Of a stretch of 64,000 nucleotides of DNA, positions 11,371 through 23,100 are shown in pieces. The stretch is from Ricordea florida (lineage: Eukaryota > Cnidaria > Anthozoa > Corallimorpharia > Ricordeidae), in assembly GCA_949710005.1 (NCBI GenBank), contig OX453274.1, positions 25,645,669 to 25,709,668 of the forward strand, written 5' to 3'. The position numbers and the translations under genes were made by a program. How positions within the stretch are numbered: the first letter of the stretch is position 1; the number at the start of each line of letters is the position of its first letter. Below the pieces are notes generated by a model that worked only from the letters and a program-made list of their open reading frames with translations, made no database searches and was not told the DNA's origin.

Positions 11371-12138
11371 TCCAAAAAAATAAGGTTTTGATCCTGAAGA
11401 CGACGGTTTGTCTTTGGTGGGGCACATATTGGCCCAGTGTCCTCGTTTACCGCATCGAAAGCACATGTCAAGGCCTCTGAATGAGTTGTAAGGGTATCGA
11501 CCTTGGGGACGAAAATAACTAGTAGCTGGAGGAAAAGAGCGAAACGTACCGCCAACTCTGGAGGCGCTAGAAGATGAAAGCGCAGAAGAGGAACCTGTAG
11601 GACTAGTTTTCCTCTTTTTCTCTTGCAGTGTTTTGATCTTAGCGGCGGCTCTTTTCTCCGCTTTTTTAATTTTCGAAGCGTCGGCCTCGTCGTCGGCCAA
11701 ATCGTCGCAAACAGACTCTTGCACCGTAGCCCAACCGAATTCAGATTTGTCGGCCAATTTAATAATTTTTTGCCTATTATTTAGCAAAGAAATACCTTTG
11801 TTAAGCTCTTCCTTGGCTTTAGGAATATTTCCACCTTCCAGGGCTTTCAGGGCCAAATTACTCGTCTTGGCCACTTTGCGGTTGAAACTAAACTGTTGCT
11901 CGTTTCCTTTCTTCTTGAAGACGTAATTGTCGGGCTGAAGATCCGTCGCAATTTGAACCGCTAAATCAGACTGGGCTTGAAGCAGGTTGGTCTGAAGTCC
12001 TTGGATCTGGGAGTTAACGGCTGATAAAATTGCATTCTTTGGGCATCTAAAACAGCACTCAGTTCTGGAGAAATAGAGGTGCTGGCTCCTGCTGAGTCTT
12101 CCATAATGATGAGAGCAACACAAATAAAAGCGAGTCAC
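11356..12138 (-). CDS. Gag-like zinc-knuckle protein of a DIRS-type retroelement, partial
   Basis: An open frame of 260 residues. It has an alpha-helical middle (about residues 40-130), a Lys/Ala-rich and Ser-rich linker (170-205), and a CCHC zinc knuckle CFRCGKRGHWANMC near residue 230. Zinc-knuckle proteins that precede and overlap a DIRS reverse-transcriptase frame bind element RNA. The true start is uncertain: upstream of about residue 33 the reading looks unrelated, so the 5' end is probably truncated. Confidence 0.6.
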   Translation of the reverse strand: MTRFYLCCSHHYGRLSRSQHLYFSRTECCFRCPKNAILSAVNSQIQGLQTNLLQAQSDLAVQIATDLQPDNYVFKKKGNEQQFSFNRKVAKTSNLALKALEGGNIPKAKEELNKGISLLNNRQKIIKLADKSEFGWATVQESVCDDLADDEADASKIKKAEKRAAAKIKTLQEKKRKTSPTGSSSALSSSSASRVGGTFRSFPPATSYFRPQGRYPYNSFRGLDMCFRCGKRGHWANMCPTKDKPSSSGSKPYFFGSVRI

Positions 12139-12250
12139 CTCCAGAGAAGAGCACCAAGAGGACGAATTAGCATAAAACCACTCCTAAATACCCTGTTAAA
12201 ACCCCTAGAGAGTTCATACCGACGAGAGAATATTTTTCCGAGAGAATATT

Positions 12251-13356
12251 TTACATATGGTTGCTTGACAATCGAAGTTACTCACATTTTACCCTGTTTA
12301 CCCTAATTTACCCAGTGTTGCCCACGTTTTACCCTGTTAACCCTCATTTACACTAAGTTACCCACGCTTTACCCCGTTTATCCTCATTTACCTCAAGTTA
12401 CCTACGTTTCACCCTGTTTCCCCTCAATTACCCCAAGTTACACACGTTTTACCCTGTTTACCCTCATTTACCCCAAGTTACACACGTTTTACCATGTTTA
12501 CCCTCATTTACCCCAAGTTGCTCACGTTTAACTCTGTTTACCCTCATTTACCCCAAGTTGCGCACGTCTTACCCTGTTTACCCTCATTTAACTCAAGTTA
12601 CACACGTTTTACCCTGTTAACCCTCATTTAACCCAAGTTACCTACGTTTAACCCTGTTTACAGGTAAACAGGGTAAAAGGTGGGTAACCTGGGGTAAGTG
12701 AGGGTAAACAGGGTAAAACGTGTGTAACTTGGGGTAAATGAGGTTAAACAGGGTAAAACATGTGTAACTTGAATTAAATGAGGGTAAACAGGGTAAAACG
12801 TGTGTAACTTGGAGTAAATGAGGGTAAACAGGGTAAAACGTGTGTAACTTGGGGTAAATGAGGGTAAACAGGGTAAAACGTGTGTAACTTGGAGTAAATG
12901 AGGGTAAACAGGGTAAAACGTGTGTAACTTGGGGTAAATGAGGGTAAACAGGGTAAAACGTGTGTAACTTGGAGTAAATGAGGGTAAACAGGGTAAAACG
13001 TGTGTAACTTGGAGTAAATGAGGGTAAACAGGGTAAAACGTGTGTAACTTGGGGTAAATGAGGGTAAACAGGGTAAAACGTGTGTAACTTGGAGTAAATG
13101 AGGGTAAACAGGGTAAAACGTGTGTAACTTGGGGTAAATGAGGGTAAACAGGGTAAAACGTGTGTAACTTGAGTTAAATGAGGGTAAACAGGGTAAAACG
13201 TGTGTAACTTGAGTTAAATGAGGGTAAACAGGGTAAAACGTGTGTAACTTGGAGTAAATGAGGGTAAACAGGGTAAAACGTGGGCAATTTGAGTTAAATG
13301 AGGGTAAACAGGGTAAAACGTGGGTAACTTCGATTGTCAAGGAACTATATGTAAAT
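12251..13356. mobile_element. Foldback element made of inverted arrays of a 40-bp minisatellite
   Basis: The ends are inverted repeats: TTACATATGGTTGCTTGACA at 12251 against the complement of the sequence ending at about 13355. The left arm (12285-12661) repeats a 40-bp unit on one strand (TTACCCTGTTTACCCTCATT) and the right arm (12662-13333) repeats the same unit inverted. The turning point is CTGTTTACAGGTAAACAG near 12660. ATT flanks both ends and may be a target duplication. There is no real gene: the 188-residue frame on the minus strand is repeat translation. Confidence 0.85.
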
Positions 13357-13471
13357 TAGCAGTTCGGGACGCTTGGTGGGTCTAACATGGAGGCATTACC
13401 GCCAGGTTTGTGAACAAACTCACACCTGTTGTGCAGGCTAAAATGGGCTCTACTCACTACCGCCCGATGTT

Positions 13472-13853
13472 AGGGACCTTAAGCAAGGACGACGTCGACG
13501 GTAACGAGAACGCCAAAACACAACAGGCATAATGAGCAAAAACAATGGCTCTGCACGCCCTGCACGAGCGTTTTGCATTTTGGTACATTTCGTTGCCGTT
13601 CTCTCCAAAACAACGACGTGAAATGACCAAATTAAATTTACAGTTCTCTGGAGGACGTGAGCACAAGTAGAGAAATGTTCAATTTACTCGGATAACATCA
13701 ACGCCGTTCATGCAAGATAAATTCCTGCACAGTTGGCATGAGTTTCACAAGGTGAATGTGTTGGCATAATTGCAATTTCGCTACAGTAACGCGAATTTAT
13801 GTTTCTCGTAGTCGTTCTCGTTGACGTCGGCGTCGTCCTTGCTTAAGGTACCT
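13472..13853. mobile_element. MITE with about 40-bp terminal inverted repeats
   Basis: GGGACCTTAAGCAAGGACGA at 13473 is repeated inverted at 13833-13852 (TCGTCCTTGCTTAAGGTACC). The match extends about 40 bp inward (ACGAGAACG / CGTTCTCGT). The 380-bp interior is non-coding. Confidence 0.75.
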
Positions 13854-13952
13854 GTTATCTAATGCAGACCCCGTCGACCCCGCCAGATTTGTGAACAGCT
13901 TTAGTCATGCAGAGAGAAGACTGGGCATCTCTCTATACGACCTCGGCGATCT

Positions 13953-14043
13953 ATGGGATTGTGTGTGTTTTACTTCCCTGTCTTGTTGATTCACGATGAC
14001 ATTTCTTCGTTCCGACTCATATTGTGTATGCCTTTACTCTTTG
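13953..14043 (+). CDS. Ig gene exon 1, putative signal peptide
   Basis: The ATG at 13953 opens a hydrophobic stretch (MGLCVFYFPVLLI, later LILCMPLLF) and ends at a GTGAGT donor after one base of the next codon. That phase 1 end joins exon 2 exactly. Another ATG at 13998 would give phase 0 and break the frame. It is inferred from phase and hydrophobicity and has no homology support. Confidence 0.5.
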
Positions 14044-14175
14044 GTGAGTTATTGGCTCTGGTTTCGTTCAACTTCCTCAAGTACGTTTTGCCCGACACTA
14101 GCAAGGTTTTGGCACAAGTCGTAATATAGATCATGTGGCTGGGTATTCTTACGGCAGCTCGTAATTTCCTTTCAG

Positions 14176-14553
14176 ATGCAGCAATAACATGGACCCAGCC
14201 TCCTCCTCCTCACACACCATCAGATTCATCTGATATTCGTACCGCGTACCCAGTAATATTAGTGAACGGCTCTGCGGTGGAGAGGTTAACTTGGAACTAC
14301 ACGCTGACGGGAGAAACACTCAAGGAAATATCCTGGGAAAAGAATGGAGTCATAGTTGGCATTAAAGAAGCTTCAGGTTCCACTGGCATAGTTCCCGATG
14401 GAAATAACTTGGAACATTTTAACATCAGTTCCACTGATCCAGCCACGCTGATAATTTATGATGTAACAGTGGACGATGAAGCACTATTTAGCTGTAAGGT
14501 ACAAACTAACTCTTTCAGGGAATGGTCGGACAACATACAGGTTACCATTCAAG
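14176..14553 (+). CDS. Ig gene exon 2, V-like immunoglobulin domain
   Basis: The exon follows a pyrimidine-rich acceptor (TTTCCTTTCAG) and ends at GTGAGT. It encodes 126 codons with VERLTWNYTL, then ISWEKNGVIV and DDEALFSCKVQ. The usual first Ig cysteine is replaced in LTWNY; the Trp and the second cysteine are present. It reads as an N-terminal V-type Ig domain. Confidence 0.75.
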
Positions 14554-15004
14554 GTGAGTAGCATTTTTGTCAAGTCGACTTTAAAGAATCATTACGATGA
14601 AATGCAGCTCGTACAACCTGCGAGGGCAAGTGAATTCCACTACAAAACTACGTGAATGTTTATATCTCTCTTATATTTCCTGATCTGTTATGTGGTCCGG
14701 TGGCCTGGAGCCTAGCTGTCGAATCCCATCTATAAAAAGCTTTAGTGCTTCAAAAAAGGGTGGTCTGTTTGATGAAATCACAAAGGCATGCCATTCCATA
14801 CTTTATTTCTTCCATTATAATGAATGAATGAATAACTTTAGTTAAGTGTGAAACTAAAATTATAGCAGTAAATAACCACTAAATGAGGACACTATAAATA
14901 AATTAAATTAATAAAAACTATTTACAATTGATAAAACGAATATGAAATTAATAAGATTATTTACATGTGCATAATTGTTGAGTGTGGCTTAGAACTATTT
15001 ACGG
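14554..15004. other. Intron sequence with possible LINE tail
   Basis: No exon. The tract near 14818 (TGAATGAATGAATAA) looks like a non-LTR retrotransposon tail. Flanking sequence on both sides of the MITE at 15005 could be one old LINE fragment on the minus strand, but the match is weak. Confidence 0.3.
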
Positions 15005-15149
15005 TAAGATTTCCTCACAGGTCCCTACTTCATTATGCATGTTGTAGCCGTATGGTTTCGTTCTCAGAGATGTTTGCACACTCACTTCCTAAGACAATTC
15101 AACTACGTACAGCATGCATAATGAAGTAGGGACCTGTTCAGAAATCTTA
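15005..15149. mobile_element. Short MITE, 37-bp inverted termini
   Basis: TAAGATTTCCTCACAGGTCC at 15005 is inverted at 15130-15149 (GGACCTGTTCAGAAATCTTA). The arms extend inward through CATTATGCATG / CATGCATAATG. Confidence 0.8.
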
Positions 15150-15642
15150 CCCTATTTACAAATACATACCGTTATAGACTCAATAAAATACTAAAGTGTC
15201 TATCATGTCATAAGTGTCTATCATACGTAAAATACAATCAGAACAACAAGTATCAGCCAGTAAGGAATTTAAATCAAATTTTCTAATACGCTGCCTAAAT
15301 ATAGATAATGCAGGAGAGTCATAATTACCTAAAATATGCATTGCTTGGACAAGTTTTGTAATACACAGCTAGCTTCAATGTAGAAGTATACTTACATTTA
15401 AAGTGCATATGAACCGAAAATTATTTTTATTCAGTTAAAATCTTTATAATTTAAAATTCTCGATTCCAAAGTTTGAGATGTTTTGAGTGAAAATTGCCGA
15501 TTTTATTAGCGATGGAAGTTGGCCTATTTTGTACCAAGAAATGGTCTTCAAATCGCGCGGTCAAAATACCACGTGACTGTATACCGATGACGTAAATTAC
15601 GTAATTTTGGTTGCATCTTGAATAATTCAAAACAAAGCAACT

Positions 15643-16035
15643 ATGGCGGAGAGTTCCAAAACACCGAAAGCGAAGCGAAGAGGAGGGCGATATTGCGTCG
15701 CTGGAGCCCCAAACCAGCAAAGTTGTAAAAATACCTCCTTTACTCCTGGAATACGTATGCATCAGTTTCCATCTGATCCGTCTGTGAGAGCTCAATGGCT
15801 GCAATTTGTGCGTCGCCATAGGCATGACTACAAAGACCCGACCTCGAAGTATGCTTCGTTGTGTTCGGCACATTTTGACGAATCGTGCTATGAAAGGAAG
15901 ATGTCAGTTGCCAGGTCAGTGAAGAAAGAGTACAATCTTGAAATGAGAGTCTTTTTGAAACCGACTGCCGTGCCAACGAGAGATTCTGTAACCCCTCAAT
16001 CACCAGAAAAGATAAGCCAGCGAGGAAAGAGGAAG
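15643..16035 (+). CDS. THAP-domain exon of transposon A
   Basis: MAESSK starts the frame. The THAP C2CH finger is complete: C at YCVAGAPN, hydrophobic MHQFPSD, W at AQWLQFV, C and H at LCSAHF, and the terminal AVPT box. It ends at an AAG|GTAAGA donor. THAP domains bind the ends of their own elements. No downstream DDE exons lie before the convergent gene, so the transposase is truncated. Confidence 0.75.
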
Positions 16036-16794
16036 GTAAGAATTTCATATGTTTACACGCTTAGTACCCACAAAGTACTTATGTACGCTGGCTTTATGTA
16101 CCCACAAAGCCAGCGTATCATCCATCTATAAGCCACTGCCCGAATGAATCTGGAAAAAAAAAACGATCACGGCTAAGCAAGGAAGTATTCTGAGGTCGTA
16201 TCTATAGATCTTGTCACGGACCGTGTTTTGAAAAGCATCGTGACGAGTTGCTAAACGCGAGAGAAGTTACGGCGTGTGTATGAGCATTCAGTGTCGAATA
16301 ATTTTTGTAGAACAACCGTTTCCAAAAACGAAAATAACAATAGAACACTCAAGCTACGCAGTACAGTATTCTACTGCCACATTTTCGGAGCCGTGCCTAC
16401 GCGCATGAATTTTCCCGGTTATTAATAATTTTTCCCGCAAAATTATGGTCGGCAAATGCGGTTTTAGCCCCCAATCAAAATAATTTTGTTGCAAAAGTTT
16501 GTTACTTTGCAACTTAGATTCGCAATTCATATGTTTTTGAAAAAGCCATTTAACGGAAATTATTGGACATTGCATTCTCATACAAACGCTGTAATGTCTT
16601 ACCCGTCAAGATGGCTTTCAAAACTGTGGCAAGCTCTAAACAATTAACACTTGCCCTTGTTGTCCTTGTCCTTCTAATTAAAAGCTACCCTAACAGCGCA
16701 AACACTACAGCAAAAATTTCTAGTCTGCAAAAATAATAAAGCTTGCAAGGGAGAGAATAATAAAAATATATTCGAAATTAAATTTATTGCTTAC
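16036..16794. other. Middle of transposon A, no gene
   Basis: Short inverted repeats (TACGCTGGCTTTATGTACCC, then CCCACAAAGCCAGCGTA around 16065-16115). No transposase core or third P2RX7-like exon was found. This is the likely deletion junction. Confidence 0.45.
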
Positions 16795-17388
16795 TCGTTC
16801 TCTGGAACTCCTGATCGTCGGCGGTAGCTTCGGCCATCTTTGTTTCTCAACAATGGAGCCACTTGAAGAAGAACCGTCCTGTTGCTTAGAGCTGCGTAGT
16901 CTTCATGCTGTGTTATACAGCTGATGCGTTCGATGGATCCATCGAAGACAAGCTTCCCCGATGAATGGATCACCTCTCTACAACATCGAAACTCCAGCGC
17001 CCCAACTAAATTCATGTCATTGCATTGCTCACATTGGCACCTGAGAAGGCAGGGGAAAGAATGTGGACATAAAAGACGAGCTTCTCCAAAACAAAAAATG
17101 AAAGAAAAGAAAAATGCAATACAAATTATTTTGAAATGGCTATACAAACCAGGAAGTAACTGGAAGCGTTCTTTCATATCTGGCCTCTAAAATAGTTGGT
17201 GTAAGGCCATCCGCATCGGCATCTTCGTTCTCTTCTTCCATATCTGGTTCGGCGGAGGCGTCTGCAAGAGGTTCGTCTTCATAAGGTTGAACTAGAGTAA
17301 GAACATCATCATTTTCTATTTCCTCTTCTGGATCTGTTACTTCTGAGTCGCTTTGTGCAACGCTGCTTATTTCCGAGTCGCTTGACAT
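16795..17388 (-). pseudogene. P2RX7-like C-terminal-domain gene of transposon A, last exon missing
   Basis: Exon 1 (17150-17388) encodes MSSDSEISS and a long acidic segment. Exon 2 (16795-17040) has CQCEQC, then FRCCREV, then ERISCITQHEDYAALSNRTV, matching the Cys-rich module of the P2X7 intracellular tail (CxCxxC...CCxE...CIxxHxxF). It ends at a GTAAGC donor. The exon that should carry the conserved AYRxF segment is not found. It is convergent with the THAP gene. I know of this module in cnidarian transposons but not its biochemical role. Confidence 0.65.
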
Positions 17389-17625
17389 CTCTTGTAAGCT
17401 CTTATGCGATCGTGTAAACACAAACTCCCGGTGCAACCAAACTGACGTCACTCGACCCAGTCTCCTGTAATACTTTGACCATTTTTTGTTACAAAATAGG
17501 CCAACTTTCATCGCTTATAAAATCTGCAGTTTTCACTCAAGACATCTCAAACTTTGGAATCGAGAATTTTAAATTATAAAGATTGTAAGAGAATAAAAAC
17601 AATTTTCGGTTCATATACACTTTAA

Positions 17626-19512
17626 GTATTTGTTCCTCAAACTACAATGTATAATTAGCCCCTTTGGTGCCAGAAAAACAACAACTACCTGTAAACTAGA
17701 GTGAATAGCACAGACGTACTAGTTTTGTTTGGTTTGAAGAATTTTCAGCCAGTTCAAATTGCATTCTAACATGCATAACAATAATTTTAGACAAAAAGAG
17801 ACCAAAAATCTAACTTATAGAACCAAAAAATGGTACAACAACATATTAACCATTTTATTAAAATTCGAAGCCTTTCCTTCATGGTACAAGAAAGAATTAT
17901 TTTATATTTGAAATTACTTTGCCACGTACATCAAATTTGGTTTGTCTGTTATTAGGGCCTTTTCCGGACTAAAACAAATTTGCAATTGCTGTTTTGTCCA
18001 ACTCTTTTTTAGACTTTACAGCAAACCAATGAAACCATGCAACTGAAAGTGAAATTGCCTTGGCATCTGATGCATTATATCTGGTAGTCAAGTCTCTCCT
18101 TAAATCGAATGCAGTCAAAGTGCATAACAGTTTTACATTCTCTATGAGGCATGATGTTTGCTGATACTTTTTTAATAACAATTTTTAAGCAATTCATGCT
18201 GTAACTATGTTACCATTACAATTTAGCTGATAGGCTTTGTTTCATGAGTTAACCCTTTAAGCGCCCAAGATCAATATTCATTTTCTCCTAACTGTTCTCA
18301 TATATTTGTTATGGTACTTGTGATGAGCATTTGTTAAAATATTAGTACAATTCTTTTTTTGGTGATAATTTTTGGTGAACAGTGAATAATTACTGTAATA
18401 AGAATTTGGATCCTGATCACTACTGGAACTTACAGGGTTAATGAAAGCCAATCAGACTGGTATGTAATTTGACAATCAAGAAATTGAAACATTTGCATCC
18501 TAGGATAATTGGATAATATTAGTCATTGCACTAGAGTTTGTGTTGAGTGATACGTAATTGCTTCCAAAAAAATTTCGTCAACTGTCAATGGGCTTGACAT
18601 CATTAAGACTCAGGCTACGAACGAGAGCAGCAGATCATTTCACGAGCCATTGACAACAGTGGTCCTGCTCCTTCAGGACGCGCTTTAAGTCAACTTTATC
18701 CTGTAAACTCCACTTTATCTTTTTGTGCTCCTGGCCATATTTACAAGTTCAGTCACTGCAGCATCAATGATGCCGTTCAGAAGAGCACAAGTGATATAAA
18801 GCGGCGAGGGTACAAGCGTATCTTCATCGAATTTTCAGATTCTGAGTGATCTGAAAGCGTTTTGAACGTTTAACTTTGTTTGAGAAAGATGCAATAACTT
18901 GTTTTTATTAATTTTCAAAGTTGAAAGTTTGTCAGCAGGCTATCTTTGCACAAAAATAACATTTCATTCAGCTCTTTTGTGCATTTGTAGTGATTGACTC
19001 TTTGTCAACATTAAATGGCTTCCTATGACTGATTACTCAAGAGCGCATTCAGAAATTCAGTAATTTTTCCCTCTATTTCATTAACAAGTTATCGCAATGG
19101 GCCCTTGTAGAATTAAGGATTCACTTCTGTTTTCAGAAGTTGCTGAAATTGCCCTCGTCACAATTTTACTCGGCCCCATGCGATTACCTATACTAATACA
19201 AAATGATGTTCTCTTTGAACAGAAATTATAGGTAATATTAGTTTTACCCATTACTAATTTTTTATTGTTTTGAATGATAACAACTTTCTTATGTACAATA
19301 TTAGTCTACAGATATTACACCTTAAAATTTTAATTTGGTCCCAACCTTCACCAATACTGTAAGTAATGATTTATAACAATTAAATATCAATAAGTGTATA
19401 ACAGAAACATTAAAAGGAATACTTGAAATAATAGTAATGATAATAGTAGTGATAATGATAATAAAACATAATACAGTTTCAATGATCATTATGTTTTTTC
19501 CTTTTGACACAG
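17626..19512. other. Intron of the Ig gene, nothing recognised
   Basis: AT-rich, with many short frames without support. No exon with both splice sites and Ig residues is seen. Confidence 0.5.
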
Positions 19513-19785
19513 TGGAGACCAAACTCACAAATGTAAGTGACAGTCAAGTGGAGTGTGAAGGTTCCACTGTTACTCTGTTCTGTGAGGCAACAGGCAGACC
19601 ACAGCCTAACATTACCTGGACCAGAGTATTGGATAATGGTTCTGATGGTGAAATAATTCAACATGACACCAGTGCAGTGTTGGTATTGAACAATATACAG
19701 AGAAATCAGTGTGGAACATACCGCTGTACAGCGTACAATGGAGTTGGCAGGTCATTCAATCAAACAATGAATGTGACTGTAGATT
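19513..19785 (+). CDS. Ig gene exon 3, C2-type immunoglobulin domain
   Basis: Acceptor TTTTGACACAG, donor GTAAGT, phase 1-1. Cysteines lie at VTLFCEATG and TYRCTAYN, with Trp at NITWTR. It has NIT and NQT/NVT glycosylation sites. Confidence 0.85.
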
Positions 19786-19871
19786 GTAAGTGGTACTTAA
19801 GCAGTAGTGTCTGTTTGCATGTAATGTAAATATAATAGTGTACACACTGAGCAGCTAGATGGAAAGGGAGG

Positions 19872-19930
19872 AAAAACATTTACCTACACCCATTGTATGT
19901 ACATACAATGGGTGTAGCTAAATGTTTTTA
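19872..19930. repeat. Near-perfect 59-bp palindrome
   Basis: AAAAACATTTA..CTACACCCATTGTATG reads back as CATACAATGGGTGTAG..TAAATGTTTTT around a TACA centre. It would form a long hairpin 86 bp after the exon 3 donor. Confidence 0.85.
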
Positions 19931-20172
19931 CAGCAGTACATGTAGTGCTGTTAACTGATTTACGTTTACTGAATGCTGACATTTGGGGGTGTATCAGAAC
20001 AATAGCAAAAAATCATATACATACATGTGCAATACTTTACAATGTCAGAACTCCAGTTAACTTCATACTACGTCGCTGTTTAATAGCGCTTTCTACTATT
20101 ACTAAAAATAGATTTTGAAACGTGATAACCCATGAGACCCCCGCACAGACTCAGACAAACATTGCGACCAGC
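19931..20172. other. Intron flank left of transposon B
   Basis: No gene or repeat recognised. Confidence 0.4.
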
Positions 20173-23100
20173 TTAAAGTGCTACTACGACGAAATTTTCA
20201 CATAACTTTTTTTTCAGTTCAAAAGCTAGGTAACATCCTTGAGAACTTTACTTCCAATTTTCGTTTTTGTAAGATGGCAAGAACTGTATTATTTTAGCAC
20301 TCAAACTCTTCGAATTTTCGCCCGCCATTAAAACGCCATGTTCTTGCGACCTGGTTACCAATGGCCACAGGCCAGGTCGCAATAAAACCTTCGTGACGTC
20401 ATTTTCTTAACACATGGCTAATTTCTCATACGATTCTGGCGAGTTTCTGCTTTCGCAGACTGTTATCTTTTCAATATGGTAGGAAGTCGTTGTATTGTTC
20501 AGGGATGCAGCAACCGCACAAACAGAGCGTTAGGCATTGCTCTGCATGCAAGTCCGACCGATAAGACGAGAGATATCTGGGTTCGATTTGTAAGAACTAA
20601 AAGAAAGAATTTTTTCCCTCAACCTCGGGCTCGCTTTGTTATTTGCTCGGCACACTTCGAGGAACACTGTTTTACTCGCGCCTTTGACCCAAGGCAGCGT
20701 CGGCAAATTAAACCTGGTTCTTTGCCAAGCATATGGAAAGAAGAGGAGCCATCAACACACATCGACTCCCCGAGACAGCGTCGCATGAAGGACAAGGAGC
20801 GTCAAAAGGTTAGCTTAATCTTCCAGCATTGTCGTGCACGATATGTGTGATTTTTCGCCAATTCTATTTACATTTCTTTAAAAGGAAAAGTTTGCGTATT
20901 ACAAAAAAAATGGCTTGAATTCCCAAAAGTTGGATAAATGCTTGTTGAGCTTTTCCTTTTTTTTTCGAATTTCCACTGCTTGTCATCGGGATACATTGTA
21001 CCAAAGAAGTACTAAAGTCATTCTTATTTTTTGAACAGAATACATGGCCTGCATCGCATACAAGATCGGCAGATTTCATGAAAATTGTTGAGAGCTGCGT
21101 TTACATGGGATACGTGTAGCGATAATAATAATTATTTCAAAAGATAAACAAATAGTCGAAATTTAATGCTTTACATTTTGCGAAATGCTGTAAGTTATCC
21201 GACTAACCAAACGCAAGTTTGTGTTTGATTTAGAGATAAGCTTACATATCGTATTTTTTATTTGAACAGGTTTTGAAGGAATTGCTAGAAGAGACAGCCT
21301 TGTCAGGTGCCTGCAGCACCAAGGATAATGCGAAAGAGCCGGTAAGTGATTACTATCTACATTACATGACTAAAACACGTCCAAATAGTTTATCTGAATG
21401 TATTTTTATTCGTTAATGAAGGATTTGCTGGAGGAATACGTCTCAACAGCTGCCTGCAGCACTGATGATGATGGAACTGTGCAGGTCAGTTGTCGTAATC
21501 TGTTTCTAACAATCAAACATGACCAACAACAATGTTGGAAAATTGTAACAATTATGAAAAGGGGTTAATGCACATGCACTATGTGCTAAAGAACCATGCT
21601 TTCTGAATTCTTGTAGGTTGATTCTTTGTTGACCAATGCAGGACATTCCTTGACAAATGCAGTTTTGGTTGACAATCCAGAGTCATCCAAATTGCTCAAC
21701 GAACATGAGCTGGCATGTGCACTTCAGGATGTTGCTCCCCAGGCATGCACCCCAGCTGAAGAAACAGAGGTAGTGGAGGGATCAGTGCAGAATAAGAGTC
21801 CTGAAGAATGTTCATCCTATTATCCATCCGATAAGGTATTATAGTTTGTAACCTGGCTGATTCGGGGTGTCTAATATCCAGAAAAATTGCCCCCATTTTC
21901 GTAAATGTATTCTTTCTACCTAGTAAGGAAAATATGCATTTCGAAATTTAATGTAAACAATTAACATTCTATTTCAGCCAGCCAGACAGCCAGTTTGTTC
22001 AAGTTGTACTAATCTGCGTCATCAGAAGAAAAAACTGCAGAGGCAAATACGTTGTCTGAAGACAAAACTCAGTACCAGTCAATCCACATGGGCTAACACC
22101 ATTGAAAACATTATCACAAGGGCAGAGGTAACTTCAACAGGTCAGCACTATATTGTAGTTCAAGCAACTTGGCAATTAACACTGCATTCTCACTGAGGTT
22201 ACTTATTCAAAACAACATACATTTCAGAATCTCAAACTGATGAAGTAGAAATATTGGACAACAGTGAATGTGATCTAGACAAACAGATGCACTGCTTAGA
22301 GGCCTGCATTGATGATGACAAGGGCACCGAGGAGGAGAAAGATCATCTGGATATATGTGATGAAGGAGATCCATGCTGGACACCAGAAGAAGCTGACAAT
22401 GCTTACCAGCAAGCAGGTGATGACAACTGTGATCAGGAGCCCAGGTCAAGGTACACGCTTGCAGTAGTTTGCTTACAAAGTTATTGTTACCATGAACATT
22501 TTTGAGAAAATTTTATACTCAGGAAAACAATATTACAATTATATTGTTCTTATGAATTTAACACCTTCCTTACCATATTGCTAATTTGTATGTTACAGGT
22601 TGAACTGTGAGGGGAAAAACTACAGAGAAGAACCAAAAGGAATAGTCTTTTTGTCCAAATTACTATTACTGTTTCAAACTTGCCACTGGTGCTTTGCAAG
22701 CAGTCCCATTATTTCTATTTCACAATCTGGAACCATGCTGACCATCCAATCATCTTGTACCCAATGCAAACGAGAGTTCACATGGACCAGTCAGCCCTTA
22801 ATGTTGGGGAAGTTCCCTGCTGGAAACCTCTTGCTTAGCTTTAGTATTCTGTGTTCCGGTGCATCAATAAACAAGATCTTGCTGGTGTTCAAGCACATGG
22901 GTGTACTTGTTTACAACTTCGGATCCCCACATATTTCCACCATCAACGTCACTTGCTGATACCAGCGATTGTGAAATACTGGAGAGGTTATCAGGCTGGC
23001 CTTCTGCAAAGACTCGAAGGCCAAGAGGTGGTGCTTGCTGGAGATGGCAGACACGACAGTATGGGCCATTCTGCAAAATATGACACTTACACCATATTCT

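Larger units (their letters stand above)
15398..17625. mobile_element. THAP/P2RX7-like DNA transposon A, internally deleted
   Basis: Long terminal inverted repeats (over 100 bp) begin TTAAAGTGCATATGAACCGA at 15398 and mirror at 17606-17625. They include TTCTCGATTCCAAAGTTTGA on both sides. Inside are a THAP exon on plus and a P2RX7-like gene on minus, convergent. The transposase core exons and the last P2RX7-like exon are missing. It is smaller than element B (20.2-30.6 kb), has the same gene order and the same terminal TTAAAGTG. Confidence 0.75.

Noticed and set aside
12285-13333. Telomere-like GGGTAAA repeats
   Set aside because: The unit is 40 bp with mixed sequence, arranged as an inverted pair inside terminal inverted repeats, unlike TTAGGG telomere arrays.
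12285-13333. CRISPR-like regular repeats
   Set aside because: There are no unique spacers, the units are contiguous, and the context is eukaryotic.
12774-13340. 188-codon minus-strand reading frame with repeated THVLPCLPSF-like units
   Set aside because: It is only translation of the 40-bp minisatellite (three units make 40 codons); there is no independent coding evidence.
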